From Diphasiastrum complanatum (Eukaryota > Streptophyta > Lycopodiopsida > Lycopodiales > Lycopodiaceae): a stretch of DNA of 64,000 nt. Location: assembly GCA_029204225.1 (NCBI GenBank), contig CM055104.1, positions 47,314,451 through 47,378,450 on the forward strand, read 5' to 3'. Below the pieces are notes generated by a model. The model was not told the origin of the DNA, searched no databases, and saw only the letters and a program-made list of their open reading frames with translations. The translations under genes and the position numbers were made by a program. The stretch's first letter is position 1, and every line of letters starts with the position of its first letter. Below are positions 1 to 12,107 of the stretch, piece by piece.

Positions 1-151
1 TCAAGCAAGCTAGTTTAATTTTGTATTTTTTTTAATAGAATTGATTGAGCTCAAAATCGAATAGAATCTTGTTGAGAATTCATTTGTTGATCATTCTCAG
101 GTCCCTAGATAGTGGGATAGCTAGTAGAATCAATCTATTGTTTAGAGGAGG
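1..151 (+). mobile_element. Copia internal leader fragment
   Basis: This is untranslated leader immediately upstream of a copia gag start, cut by the window edge. A purine-rich stretch lies just before the ATG at 152. The downstream gag belongs to the same family as the antisense copia at 46-49.7 kb, which shows what the missing 5' part (LTR plus primer site) would look like. Confidence 0.55.
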
Positions 152-747
152 ATGGCATCCATGAATGCTTATGTTTTGGATTCTAGTGATACGTTGAACA
201 AATCAAACTATTTTATTTGGAAACTAAGAATGGAATCAATCCTTGTAATGCAAGATTTGATGGACATAGTGAGTGGGGAAGAGGATGAGCCTATCCACCC
301 TCAAGAATCCACTAGATACTAGAAGAGGGGCAAACTAGCCCTCCATTGTATACCAAAATGAATGTAGCCAATGAACTCCTAAAGGAAGTAGGAGAGTGTA
401 CCTCGGCCCAAGAGTCTTGGGAGCCCCTTCAAAAGGTTTATGAGTCAAAGAACACTACAAGGTTGCTTTCCCTGAAGCATCAAATCTTTCAAAGCTACCA
501 AAAGAAGGGAGAGGGTGCTCATTCATATGTTCTAAGGGTCAAGGAGTTAAACAAAGAACTTTCCTTTATAGGAGAATCTATAAAAGAAGATGAGCTTGTA
601 CAACTAATCTTGAATGGCCTTTGTGTAGATTTCTCTAACTTGGTGCAAGGATATGCCATAATGAGCAAGTTTCCATCACTTGAAGACCTCCAAGGTGTCC
701 TCATGGCCGAGGAGCATAGGAGACAACACTTCAATGCAAGGATGGAT
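152..747 (+). pseudogene. Ty1/copia gag, 5' two thirds, broken
   Basis: The ATG at 152 opens with M-A-S-M-N-A-Y, the same start as the better preserved gag at 47902 on the other strand. Motifs shared with that copy include D-I-V-S-G-E-E-D-E-P, N-V-A-N-E-L-L-K-E-V and V-Q-G-Y-A-I-M, the copia capsid region. There is an in-frame TAG near 318 and a frame change before about 346; the second frame then runs cleanly to about 747. Similarity stops there and an unrelated antisense gag begins, so the zinc knuckle and protease are missing. It cannot make a full Gag. Confidence 0.85.
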
Positions 748-754
748 CACACAC

Positions 755-1295
755 CAAACATTTTTTCTACTAGGAAATGTTTTAGCCATCTTATTAGTTG
801 CTTTGTCAAGCTTGGCATTCTGCTCTTCCAATGCTTTCAACTTTGCATCGAACTGTGACTGCATCTTCTCTAGTCGCATCTGTTGCTTCTGGGCAAGTTT
901 TTCAAACTCATATATAAAGAGGTGAGGTCTTTTCCATCCCATTGTAGATTCATCAGCTGATCTTCCAGCATCATGATTTGACTTCTTGATTTCGTCTGAA
1001 ATCTGGTGAGCAATGCATCCCACATCTCCTTAGCTTTGGAGAGTGTAGCCAGGTCAAGTGTGAGACTATCTTTGATGGAAGATGATAGCAAGGCTACTGC
1101 CTTGTCGTTTTTCTCCCTCCACTCACGTAGCTCCTTGCCTGATGTTGTAGGCATCTCTTCTGTGCCATCCACCCAGGGGAATAAACCTTTGCCCTTGAGG
1201 ATGAGTGATGTCTTAACTTTCCAGGCTAGAAAGTTAGATCCTGAAGAATCAAGAATTGTGTAGATCTTGCTTTGCATGTTGCTGATTGAAGCCAT
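755..1295 (-). pseudogene. Ty1/copia gag of a second family, broken
   Basis: On the minus strand an ATG at 1295 starts an ORF with W-K-V-K-T-S-L-I-L-K-G-K-G-L and A-K-E-M-W-D-A-L, typical of the copia gag (UBN2-like) capsid region. The frame shifts near 900-1000 and continues as a lysine- and glutamine-rich coiled coil (K-A-L-E-E-Q-N-A-K-L-D-K-A). It meets the plus-strand gag of the other family at about 750, giving a head-to-head gag junction. A primer site lies just upstream at 1381-1393, so this is the 5' end of an antisense element. Confidence 0.8.
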
Positions 1296-1380
1296 TGCTT
1301 CTTGATGGTTGTTTGTCTAAATGCTAGGCCTCCTGGATCTGATAGCTTCTTGGCTATGTTAGATTATGACAAGATAACCT

Positions 1381-1393
1381 GGCTCTAATACCA
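1381..1393 (-). other. LTR-retrotransposon primer binding site
   Basis: On the minus strand this reads TGGTATTAGAGCC, one base from the usual plant copia primer site complementary to initiator Met tRNA. It lies about 85 bp upstream of the antisense gag start. A second, exact TGGTATCAGAGC occurs on the same strand at about 1413-1424. Confidence 0.7.
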
Positions 1394-1394
1394 C

Positions 1395-2060
1395 TGATGA
1401 CAATGGTGATATGCTCTGATACCACGGATGAAAAAAAGGTTCGCAGTCGCAAAACAGTCTCGAAGACGAAACAACCGTGATTCAACGCGGTTCGGATGGA
1501 GTTCAGATGTCGTCGTTGGACACTGCCAGCTGAATCACTCCTATAGTCCTCCAAAATGTAGTCAGGCACTACTGATCTACGTTTATAAATTGATGAAGCA
1601 TTCAACGAATTCAACCAATGTGCGAAATTGAAGTGAATGGGAGAATCAGCCATTCGAATAACAGCAGACACATTTGCATTCAAGATCATACATCATAAAA
1701 GAAGACATGTGCACAATGATCTATTGATTTTATCTGATTCTTCAAGCACTGCATGCAGATCCACGCAGTGCGTTGGCGTGAGAGAAATACAGTTCTCTCA
1801 CGAGTGGATGTCTCGCTTACTAGCGGACCTGTGGATCACTATGGATCCTGTTCACAAAACACGTCTTGCACGCAGGCGGACTTCCTGTCTGTATTTCGTC
1901 TTGATTGCTTACTAGCATCAGACTACTTCATCTTCTGTGTGTGTTTTAGTGTCAAGTATCATCCAGCAAGTATATAGTCGCTCTATGTAACTTTAAAATT
2001 AGAGTGATGAAGCATCTACAATTAATCACGGAATCACAAGAGCGGTAGATTAGCCACGAC
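1395..2060 (-). repeat. Probable 5' LTR of the antisense copia element
   Basis: The position directly outside the primer site, with the inner end reading ...GTCATCA on the minus strand, marks this as the 5' LTR. I could not fix the outer end; 2060 is a guess where the sequence character changes. No ORF here is convincing. Confidence 0.45.
1749..1937 (+). repeat. About 190-bp repeat, second copy at 42.4-42.6 kb
   Basis: This segment begins GCATGCAGATCCACGCAGTG and is repeated in inverted orientation at 42415-42604, by eye about 85 percent identical. Relative to neighbouring copia coding sequence it is antisense here and sense there, so it need not be part of either element. It may be a fragment of a third LTR family. 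Confidence 0.6.
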
Positions 2061-3040
2061 CTAGAGAGTATCTACTGACGTCATGCCATAAGATCATATA
2101 TCTGTACTTCTAGGTACTTGCATGATCTTTGCTGGTACTCTTTGGAGGGTGAGGGTAGCGAAAGTTTCACAACGTTTTTCATGTCGCGTCGTTGGTTTCG
2201 TCTCCATCGTCTGACTTTCTCGTGTTCGACCGCAAAAGATTCTCGTTCGCGAATCTTTCGTGCTTGTGTCTTTTTGACAAGTGTTCGCGAAACTTTCTTG
2301 CTTCGTGTCTCTTGACTTTCATGTTCGCGAACATCTTTGTTAGGCAGAGGGCTGAAAGCTAGCAAGGCTTTGTAAACAAAAACGTTTTGTTTCTTTAATA
2401 ATAGTTTCAACCGAACAAGACACGAAGGCGAATACCTCAAAGATCAAACGTTCGAAGACCAAAGGAGCTCAAAGGAGAAAACTGAAGGCCGAACGAGACA
2501 CGAAGGCAAATACCTCGAAGATCAAACATTCGAACACCGAAGGAGCTCAAAGGAGAAAGCCGAAGGCTGAACAAGACATGAAGCAAAGAAGACTTGAAGA
2601 CCGAAAGGCAGTAGATCTTCACACTCCAAGTACGAAGAAAATCAAGAAAGTACCAGAAGGACATCCTCCTCCATGAATGATACTGAAGGCAATCTGAATG
2701 CCATTGGAATGTGCTTAATTATCCATTCTTGAACATCAATGTGGGCTAGGCATAGAATTGTCATCCGATGTCCAAGAGTTTGTTAGTAAGCGAGATTGTC
2801 TGATATAGTTCATGAGAGACATAGCATCTTTCACGTCGACGTGCTGCGTGGGTTTGTCACACAAGCGCTCTCAAGATAAGATCATTTTATAATAAATCAG
2901 ATGTTATGCAAATGCTCTTCTTGTCTTGAATGATCTCAAAATGCTTTGATGTCTCATTGTTGTTTGTTCGTAAGCAGGTGTTTACTATTCATTCCGGACA
3001 TAGGGTCATCTTGTTGAATGCGTAACAAATTAAACATAGG
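2061..3040. other. Non-coding block with TTCGCGAA motifs
   Basis: No coding signal. TTCGCGAA occurs at 2246, 2284 and 2324, and a 78-bp tandem repeat lies at 2411-2590. The block resembles LTR or leader DNA and has no recognisable ends. Confidence 0.4.
2411..2590. repeat. 78-bp tandem repeat, about 2.3 units
   Basis: Units start at 2411, 2489 and 2567. Each contains GAGCTCAAAGGAGAAA and a CGAACRAGACAYGAAG-like stretch. The period is a multiple of three, but no supported reading frame runs through it. Confidence 0.85.
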
Positions 3041-3404
3041 CATTAGAGGAATTTTGAGTTCCAAAAAGACCCTTTAAGAATTCATGCAAGATGCCTTTTT
3101 TATTATTAAAATATTATAACACTAATACTTTTAAAAAATCGTAGCTCAGAAGTATGCCATGTAACATATCATTGGAAAGCCCTTGTCGAGCACTTTCTAA
3201 TGCACCAAACTTTGCTAAATTTGGACTTACCACTAAAAAGTTATGCCATTTTTAGTATGGAATCAAAATGTGGACTCAAAAAGTTATGTTACGTAGATTT
3301 CAAATTTGAGTGTTTTGATTGGTCCATGTGTAAGAAAAAATTGTGAAAAAATATAAAAAAAATCTTTACAAAGGGTCTTTTTGGGATTTAGAACTCCTCT
3401 AATG
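3041..3404 (+). mobile_element. CATTAG inverted-repeat element, copy a
   Basis: A 364-bp non-coding element starts CATTAGAGGA and ends TCCTCTAATG. Subterminal GACCCTTT and AAAGGGTC mirror each other, and an inner inverted repeat is built on AAAAAGTTATG. Full relatives lie at 31880-32257 and 48271-48647, with fragments at 16908 and 30369. The flanks (ACATAGG left, TCAGTAG right) show no target duplication. Confidence 0.85.
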
Positions 3405-3544
3405 TCAGTAGTGTCTGTCTACACTCTGGAAGATTGTAGGTATGAACTAGAAGAAGTAGCCGTCAATCTGAACCGAATTCTAGAAAAAATCAAGATGTTC
3501 ATGGATCTATTCGATGATTTCGATCCCTTGGGGATGAAATTTTT

Positions 3545-4663
3545 GTGATGCACCAAAGCCTAGCGTCCTTTGAACTCCAAATTCCTAGAAGAGGATTTGA
3601 CCAGTTCCATGACACCGCTAATGTTTTTTATTCATCTTTTCAGATCGATAACCAAAATCAAGTATATCAAGCACCAGACACCATTCAGGTCATTGATGTA
3701 GTTAAATCACCAAAGCAGTTCGATGCCACGGTGCTTGATGGTTACAAAGCAGAAGACCTTTTTGAGGATGAAGAACCGACACGATCTCAACGCCAAACAA
3801 GCACCTTGCTGCTGCTGCTACCACAACCGCAACACCCATGGATTCTGGTGACGCACTAGATTTAGTCAATAACCTGCGTGAGTGATCCAGACCATGTTGG
3901 ATGAGAATAAGAACATGGACAAAAGAATATCCGAATTGGGATCTAAGAATACTTTGATCAGCCAGAAGGTGATTTAGCTGAATCGGGAGTTAAAGATCAC
4001 CAAACAACATGAAACAAAGTCCAAAGCTGAGATGAAGAAAGCCCAACAGTCAGTCAAAACATTGGATGGCTATGTGGCGACTCTTCAAAATACCCTCACG
4101 ACTGCTCAAGATCAAGTGGACAAAGCTGTCCAAGATGCCAAACAACAAGTGTTTATGCTTTAGGGACAATTGGATATGGCTGCTACGCTTGATCAAGAGC
4201 GCCTTCAAGGTGAATTGGACGCAACACCCTTGAAAGAGACACATATTTGCAAACACAAGTGTCTGATCATCCTGTCTCACTAGAGAAAATCAGTTATTTA
4301 TTTTAAAAAGTTGAAAACTATCGAATTTCATTGGCAGAGTCTCATATTTGATTTGATAAGTTTAAACGTACAGCATCGACAGAGCTGGCCAAGGAAAAGA
4401 CAATTATCAAGGATTATGAAAAGGCAGCCGCTCAAGTCTTGGAGTCAAATTCTCATGTCTCAATTTCTATTATGCCTCAATTCTCGCCTCAGTCACAAGA
4501 TCAAGGAGGATTTGATACATGCATGGATCAAGGGGGAGATGTTGATGTTGACGAAGTAGTACCAGATGCACAGGCCACGAAAGCAGGTCCATCTACTTCC
4601 AGGGCTAGGCCATTATTTCAGAAGCCGATCACCATCGAGGACCAGATCCAAACTTTTATGTAG
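3545..4663 (+). pseudogene. Degraded coding region with coiled coil, possibly gypsy-associated
   Basis: I do not recognise the protein. An open frame at 3545-3859 reads F-D-A-T-V-L-D-G-Y-K-A-E-D-L-F near its end. From about 3894 to 4230 another frame, with two stops, encodes a heptad-rich coiled coil (R-I-S-E-L-G, A-T-L-Q-N-T-L-T-T-A-Q-D-Q-V). A third piece at 4439-4663 is acidic and then S-T-S-R-A-R. An LTR-like block follows. A coiled-coil ORF lies next to gypsy pol at 21.9-23.2 kb on the other strand, so this may be the same kind of extra ORF, but I saw no direct sequence match. Confidence 0.45.
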
Positions 4664-4919
4664 CAGCATCCACATGAGTCCTCAATGGGTGGATGGGTAA
4701 TCAAGTTCAAGACCTCCGAGATTGAGGTCGGCAAATTATTGGACAAACTACCAGCATTGGGAGAGCAGCCGACTTGGTGAAAGACAATTTTTGAAAAGCT
4801 CCAGATTTCATCGTGAGCTATGTCGCAAGCCCTTGCCATTGCGAGTAGGTCCTTACTATGTGCCAATGCTGAGATGCAACAAATGAAAATATTTGGAAAT
4901 TCCAGTGGGAGAAGTTATG

Positions 4920-5757
4920 GACTTGGCTCATTACATTCGCCCCGTCCATTTACAATTACTTTACTTTATGCATAAGCAGGCCTTAAGCCCTTTTTTATTC
5001 ATTAGTGACACTTAGACTATATGGTTGGCCTTTGGCCTTATTATTCATTATTAAGCCATTTGGACATATTACTGGAGAGTGGGGTCCTTCTTGGAGGGGG
5101 CACTATTTTCCCTCCCAGTTGGGCCCTAGCCACCGGAAGCTTCCTTTTAGGGCTTCCTCTTGGCTATAAGTAGGGAAACTGTGTCATTTGTTATTCAGCT
5201 GATGATATTGATCTCTCTCGATGCTACCATGTACCACTTTCTTTGATAGGAAAAAGCAATTGGAGAATTTAGGGTGCACTTTGAACTAAAGAGATGTTGA
5301 AAATTAAGAGGGTGTCTCTTAATGCATGTCATCATTGACCTCACATCATCATCATGCAGAAAATTGGGATTTTTCCAAGGACAACGGGCCTTTTGAATGG
5401 TGTCTCTAGTGAGGTGGTCATTGCCACAATTCATGGTTGTCGTGATTAAATGTGAATTTAGACGGACATACTTAAATTAGAATAGAACGTACTTAGAGAG
5501 ATGTAGACCAATGCATTAGTACCAATCATTTGGTAGGTGCCACCAATATTTTTCAACACTCTTTTGTACCATAGCCTTCTAGGATGATCCAAAAGTTGTA
5601 TTCATTTGCTGAAGCATATCCCTTTAGTCTCCTTAATCTCTCTCTTTCCTGCTTTCTAGGGTTAAGTCTTGCTTATGTGCTGCTTTCATAGCTTAAGTCT
5701 TGCTTATGTGATGCTTTCACAGCTTAGCTCTAGGTCAGCTGTGGATCTATTCGTAAC
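4920..5757 (+). repeat. Probable LTR with TATA box
   Basis: A TATAAGTAG-type box at about 5163 and a primer-site match starting at 5759 suggest a sense LTR ending near 5757. The outer boundary is unclear and the canonical CA end is not visible, so this is tentative. No gene is seen within it. Confidence 0.4.
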
Positions 5758-5758
5758 T

Positions 5759-5770
5759 TGGTATCAGAGC
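5759..5770 (+). other. LTR-retrotransposon primer binding site
   Basis: TGGTATCAGAGC is an exact match to the initiator-Met-tRNA primer site used by many plant LTR retrotransposons. It separates the LTR-like block upstream from a tandemly repeated leader downstream. Confidence 0.7.
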
Positions 5771-5791
5771 ACTTTTCTGTGCACTACTTTT

Positions 5792-6060
5792 TCAGATTTA
5801 GTAGAGGCTGTCCAGCGCTCTAGTAACCCATCACTTTTGTCGATTTTTTCATCAGATTTCCATCGTTTTTTCATATTTAGTAGAGTTTGTCCAGCGCCCT
5901 ACTAACCCATCACTTTCATCGATTTTTTCATCAGATTTCCATCGTTGTCTCAGATTTGGTAGAGGCTAGCCAGCGCCCTACTACCTTGTCACCTTCGTCG
6001 ATTTTCTCCACCGATTTGCTGCCCATTTCGTGGCTTGATTGGAGGTTGTCTAGCGCCCTA
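5792..6060. repeat. 80-bp tandem repeat in a retrotransposon leader, about 3.4 units
   Basis: Units begin near 5792, 5872, 5952 and 6032, each with a TTTAGTAGAG-like start followed by CCAGCGCYCTA and TCGATTTTTTC. The copies have diverged. The open frame across them is not supported as coding. Confidence 0.8.
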
Positions 6061-6255
6061 CTTCATCACCATTTAGCTATTTTTTGTCAGGATGATCTCT
6101 TTATGATCCATGTTTCCTGGCATATCGCTTGCTTTTCCATGCTACTACAATGTGTGTCGTACTATACCAACAACGTTAATATAGATTTTGTAGTAAATAA
6201 TGTCGTTCCCACAGAGGACAATGTTAGAATGTTATGTATTTGGTACAATTTATGA

Positions 6256-6950
6256 CAAATGGTTTTGAGTGTTATTCTGGCTGTCAACAGACATTAGAAA
6301 GTAACCATTATTACTTGTGTTTGGAGAATGTAATGTCAATAATTTCAGAACAACAATCTGGCCTCTATCAAATTGAATGAAACACGTTCTACAGATGAGA
6401 TGTTATCAGTAGTACAATAATACTACACTCTGGCTGATTAAGGTGTCAACAGAGAATCGAGAATGTTCGATGTATTCGTGGCTGTGCAGACAATCAATTA
6501 ATCACGTTCGCGAACTGTTCGTTTCTAGACAGAAGTCCTCAACAACTTAAGTCCAAATTAATGGTTAAAGAACACGAATAGTTTTAGAGCATGTTAGAAA
6601 TTTATGCCAATTACAATCAGGAACACAGATCAAGGACTCAATTCTTTAGACAGGGACTGTCAGCTCATATGTATACATATAGCTTTATTCAATGATCGTG
6701 CTAGACTTTACCAAAGATAGTCGTTATTCGAGTGCCGAAAAGAAAGTATTCGCGATAGATGAATAAGATGATTTTAAGACAGTTCCTTAGAGCATGTTTT
6801 ATGGAGACACAACAAACGACTGTAATGTGCTAGAGAGTCTGTCTGATCAGAGAGTAATTCATGTAATGCGTAAGAGATTGCTAGTAGACTCAGGATCACT
6901 CACACTCAACAGTGCGGAGAACAGAGATATCTCTTGGATACTTTACACTA
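6256..6950. other. Intergenic, no gene seen
   Basis: AT-rich sequence with one TTCGCGAA at 6507. I found no coding, RNA or repeat boundary here. It may be upstream or leader sequence of the reverse-transcriptase element that follows. Confidence 0.4.
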
Positions 6951-6954
6951 GATA

Positions 6955-9900
6955 AAAATTTACATGGATTATGGTAAAAACCATATTGACCCTTTAGGTA
7001 TTGTGGAAAATTCGCTATTGATCTTGCTAATCTTGCTGATAAATATGAGGACGAAGAGAAATTTTATAATCAAAATGTAAGAAAAGTCTTTACATGCCTT
7101 GAAAAAGAAAATGAGGCCTTGTTTGCCGAACCAACGAATTCCTAATACACCCCTCTCTCCACACCCTCTTGTTTTCCTTGACGAGTTGGATGAAGATAGT
7201 GCTTCGCAACTTGAAATCTTCTCACAAGATATCTATGATGTAGGAGACCAATCTACCTTCGAGTTCTGCCAAGCTAAAAATTGTCAAATCCCTATGGTCC
7301 CCAGCCGAACTATTGAGTTCAAATCTGCACATACTGCTTTCGAACTTTGGAGCCTACCCTCTGTAAACTTGCTATCTCCCTTGCCTATAAAACTTTGGAT
7401 TCTACTTGAACATTTGAATAATAAAGAAGTGGAAACTTGCAAACTTGCCGCTTTAAATAAAAATACTTCACTTGAGACACTTATCGCCTTTGACAATATC
7501 ATTTGCATGAACCTTTTTGAACCATCTCGTTGCCCTTCTGAGCAAACCTGGGCTCGGGTTCGTGGACACTTTGACACCAGTTTTATTAGAATGAATATGC
7601 ACCAGGCCAGAATCTGGAATTGGAAGAGACCCTTTTTCAAATGTAGATGTGGTGACAAGTGCAAAAACAACTCTTCCATTGTTTGGTTCGATCACGCTGT
7701 TTGGTTCATAATGAACAATTTGTGTAAGTTTTTCCCTAGTGCATCCTTGCAAAATTAGTTGAATGCATTCTTCCTTTGGCTTCATAAGCTTGCCAGAGAC
7801 GTTGTCAAGTCACACCTCACTTTCCTCTTTATACGCCAACACATGATTGATGCATCTATAGAGTTAGCAGCAAACTCCTCTGCCAAACTACTTGCCAACC
7901 TTGCTGATGTGAAAAACGTTAGAGAAATTGAACGCTTTCTCAGAATACCAAGTTTCTCCACTCTCCAAGATAAATTCTTTCAAAACTCTAATAGAAGACC
8001 CGGCTCTTTCAACTTAAACAACCCGAGTTTGGTGGTGTCTTGACAGAATATGGGAAAAAGAAGGAGGTTTATAGGTTACAAAGGTAAGGAGGGGCAAGGC
8101 AGTGCTGCAAAAGAAGATTTACCGGTTAAAAAGCTAAACTTTTACAGGGATTAACTGGCTTGCAGAAGGACGAGGTTCTGGACAGAAGAACTCTTACTAG
8201 AAATGTGGTTGATCAACTACAACTCAACATGCACAAGGACAAGGCAAAGATCTTTTTACACTTACATTACTGCAATAGAATGTTTGAGACAGGTCATGTG
8301 AGACATTTTTACACTCGCATTTTATTATAGATCTTTGGCCTTATATATGAGTCCTTCCATGATATTGTGTTCGCATGGTCTTATATGCCGAATATTAAAA
8401 GTGAATGGTATTTTTCATTTGATGTTTTTTTGCAATTTTGAGATTGAAAATCTGCCTTTATGTTCCTGTGCTTCTTTGAAACGTTTCAAAAAGTTCATTT
8501 CGGATAAATTTAGTCATGTACTTACAACGGAGTGCAACATAATTAGAAGTATGTACCTCAAAAAATCATTAGAAAAAAGACTTAATCATATTATGTTGCA
8601 ACATATGTGTATTTATAGTGTGGCTAATGAACTTTATGATGGTTGGTTTAAACTTATGAAGCTTTTACCTGAGTGTGCAATGATAGATGATGATACTGTT
8701 TTGAAACATGCCGAGTTATGTAGACTTGCCGCTATTGATTTCTTAAAAAGAAAAAAATGGATTCAAGGGAATATTGTTAGTTTACAGAAAAAGATAGATG
8801 CCAATAATGAACGACAATGGTTAATCAAACATTTATAGGTCAATGGCGTAGACAAAGCACAACATAATCCATGTTTCATTTGTATTAATCTGGTCAGAAC
8901 ACTAGCAATTAAGAGGCTTGATAGTCAAGATTTCGAACCCTTTCCTAATAGATCAAATAATTTTGTTCATCACTCTTTAGAGCATATAAAGGACACTTTG
9001 GAAAAAAGAATACCGGAAGAGTTCATTTATTCAAAAGAACTTCCCTACCTCTTATGCACTTTTAAAGCTCATAAAAACTCTTTCAGATGAATCACAAATG
9101 CCCATGAGTGCTATTTTTCTGGACTTGCTAAATTCTTGACAGGGGTTCTGGGTATGACACATCCTTTCATTATGGAAGGTGCAGGCCTTAAGGCGAAAAT
9201 ATACAAGAGCTACCTAAATGGGGATACAACTTTACTTTGGCAGTGTGAATCTTCTATTGACTTCTATTTAAATATACCAAAGAAGATTTATTGTATGGAA
9301 GCCATGGATATTTCCAAATGTTACAAAAATATACCCCTGGATGGACCGGATGGGTATAAGAAAACTAATCCTTTTGGCCTTCAAATTCACAAAAAAAAAA
9401 TCCCTTTACTATAAATGGATATCAAATACCAGGGATTTCCAATGGTCCTGGAACAAAAAAAATTCTGACAAATGAAATGCTATTGACATGGATACAATAT
9501 GTGCATGAAATTCTCTTTTGATAGATATTTGTATTGTCAGACTTGGTAATCATACATGGAGACAAATCAGGGGGATTCCTATGGGATTCTCTTACTTCGA
9601 AATGCAATTCATCAAAAGGTTGGCGAAATTGAGACAAATAAAATTTATGACTGATTTCAAGTTCTCGTTCAGATATATTGATGATATATGCTTTATCAAC
9701 AATCCCCTTATCGACAAGTTCATGGACAAAACGCAGCCTAGGACACCGGACAACCCTTTCTGGATCTATCCCTTGGAATATCTCGATATAGATAAAAGCA
9801 ACATCGCCAATAACGTGGTGAACTTTTTTAACATTACCATTTCTTTTAATCCCATAAATGGCAAGGTACTTTTTTCTAAATATGACAAAAGAAGAGATTT

Positions 9901-10087
9901 ACCCTTTCAGTTCTTGCAATACATACACTTGGCTTCCAATAGACCAGTGAATAATTCCTACAAAATCATCATATCTCAGGTCATTGCGGCTATGTACTGC
10001 TGTAATAAGCAAGTCAAAACTCTTATTGGTGCATTCAAGAAAAACGGCTTTCTGAAAAACAAATTATGTTCAATCATAGAATGCTGA
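6955..10087 (+). pseudogene. Penelope-like-type reverse transcriptase element, single decayed ORF
   Basis: One long ORF can be followed in a single frame from about 7099 to 9414 with a few stops (7756, 8041, 8836, 9088), then shifts by about 9518 and runs to 10087. A coding-like stretch in another frame begins near 6955. RT landmarks appear in order: F-K-A-H-K near 9058, D-I-S-K-C-Y-K-N-I-P near 9306, G-I-P-M-G at 9572, F-R-Y-I-D-D at 9668, I-Y-P near 9768, Y-D-K-R at 9881 and S-N-R-P at 9935. The D-D pair is the catalytic aspartates. This order, with K-x-H-K before the palm and Y-x-K...S-N-x-P after it, fits the Penelope/telomerase side of RTs rather than copia, gypsy or LINE. C-R-C-G-D-K-C near 7640 may be a remnant metal-binding motif. 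I cannot identify an endonuclease. A CT microsatellite starts 138 bp after the stop. Confidence 0.7.
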
Positions 10088-10222
10088 CACAAGAAACCTT
10101 TCCTGGACTATCTTCTGAGCTGCCTACAGATATTTACTATTCTTTGGCGGGCAGTTAACTTTTCTTTAGAGGGGAGCTAGCTGCCCCCTAAGGGATTCAC
10201 TGATTGCGGGTTTGGTCGGTGG

Positions 10223-10224
<2 letters not shown>

Positions 10225-10292
<68 letters not shown>
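10225..10292. repeat. (TC)n microsatellite, 34 units
   Basis: An uninterrupted TC run lying shortly downstream of the RT ORF. It may be the 3' tail of that element or an independent microsatellite. Confidence 0.98.
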
Positions 10293-10294
<2 letters not shown>

Positions 10295-12026
10295 GCACGA
10301 TACTCGAAGACATGCAACTTTACCATGTCAATATGTTGGTCACCATGATAAATGGTTTATTTACTACCATATGATGTATATGGTTTTTTTTTGGAGCAAT
10401 GTTCAGAATTCAAATGTATGCTTTTCCTCCAATTTGCACTTTATCAAAAGTCTATATAAGAGAGACATCACTACCAAAACCCTCATTGTGCACAAGCACA
10501 CGGACTAGTATGCATTTATATCTAATGCTTCTTAGTTTTGACAGCATAAGCAACACTTGCTTTTAATTGCTTTGATGAGTGAATAAACTATGGCAGAAGG
10601 AGGGCGTTGGATCATGATCCAGCACCCTCTGAGAAAACCATACATTGTATGCATATTTACCTCACCATCACATTGTGTGTTTGATTGAACCCATGTTCAT
10701 AAAAGGTTGGAGTCCTTTCAGCGCTGAGAGGGCAACGATGACAACAATTTTTTTGAGAAGTATTGCATGCCTCTTGAACGATAATACGATTACTTGGTTG
10801 GCCGCCAACATGATGCTTTGTATTGAGTAATATGATGGTCACCACGAGAGGTATGATTTATGATAGACCAATGGTGAGCAAATGCAATATGACTCTTAAG
10901 CATTCACGTGTAGGATTGATTACGACAGATGGTAATGGCGTAACTTATAACGGTATTGCTTGAACTCTCATATTTGTACCTCTCGGTTAGCAATGATAAA
11001 CATACATATATAAGCCCGGACTACGCAAATTATGACGGAATTATTTTTATAATAAAGAATTGTAAGAACAATAATACAAGTATTGATAACCTACGCGCCT
11101 TTAAGGTACATGGATTTGTACAAGGGATTGCCGCATTTGTAGGGATTAGTATGGCACGGATCTGCCCTAATCCTAATACAAATGATAGGGTAAAGTACTT
11201 GGCTAAAACACGTACTGGTAATAACACAATAGACAGGATCAAAACCTTAAAATCTTATGAAACTGGGCAATAGTTGGCGTACTCTTGGAAAGCATGGATA
11301 TGCTCAAGAGTTTCGAAAATGGTACTATGCCTATTATGGGTTCGGATATTGGTATGGCATGGATTTGCCCCATATCTGAGTGCCGTTCCATACTATCTCT
11401 CGTTTGCTAGTCGCAACTTATATAATGCAGTTGTTTTTCAAAACGTATGATTTTACCTTATAAATTGATATGGATTGGTACCATAAGACTGATCAGAATG
11501 GCAGAATGCCCTGGTACGGTAATAGTATGGAAAAGCCTTTCGAAAATAATTATCTGTATTACATAGGGAAGATTGGACTACATTGTTTTATCAATTATTT
11601 TAAGCTGTTAAAGCTGCTAAACTTATTTTGGATATGGATAACAACCGACATTCAGCGTTGACACCTGTCTTCCTCACTGTGCTAACTTGTGCAACCAACC
11701 AAGTTGATGACACAAATATAGTTTTATGTTCATGAGAGACAAGATAGTTTTCTAGCAATTCCACATGAGCCTCTTCATATTCCCCCTTTTTGCTCTTAGC
11801 ATCAAAATTTTACAACGAAGTGGTCGTTTTAAGTGGAAGTAAAGCCTCTCTTGAACAATTTTACCTCTTATGTGAAAATATTTTATTCTCGCTTTTTTTA
11901 GTCCATTGATATCATTGGATTAAGTCATAAAATTTTCTTTTAAAATAATATCACCTTCTTCAATTCATTAACGATGTCATCATGAGAAAAAAATGCAGCT
12001 TCTATTTGCATATAGAGTAAAGAGAG

Positions 12027-12031
<5 letters not shown>
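10293..12031. other. Region between two CT microsatellites, no gene recognised
   Basis: Several short open frames exist (for example 10956-11273 on the plus strand), but none shows a known motif. The stretch is bounded by two TC runs in the same orientation. Confidence 0.4.

Positions 12032-12103
<72 letters not shown>
12032..12103. repeat. (CT)n microsatellite, 36 units
   Basis: A pure CT run, the second of two in the same orientation 1.74 kb apart. The Arg-Glu repeat ORF on the minus strand is only a translation of this run. Confidence 0.98.

Positions 12104-12107
<4 letters not shown>

Noticed and set aside
5669-6255. Ser/Phe-rich ORFs over the 80-bp leader repeat
   Set aside because: They follow a primer binding site and tandem repeats; composition and overlap in two frames argue against coding.
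7468-7785. Minus-strand ORF of 105 codons inside the RT element
   Set aside because: The plus strand is the coding strand by RT motifs and frame continuity; this is a shadow frame.
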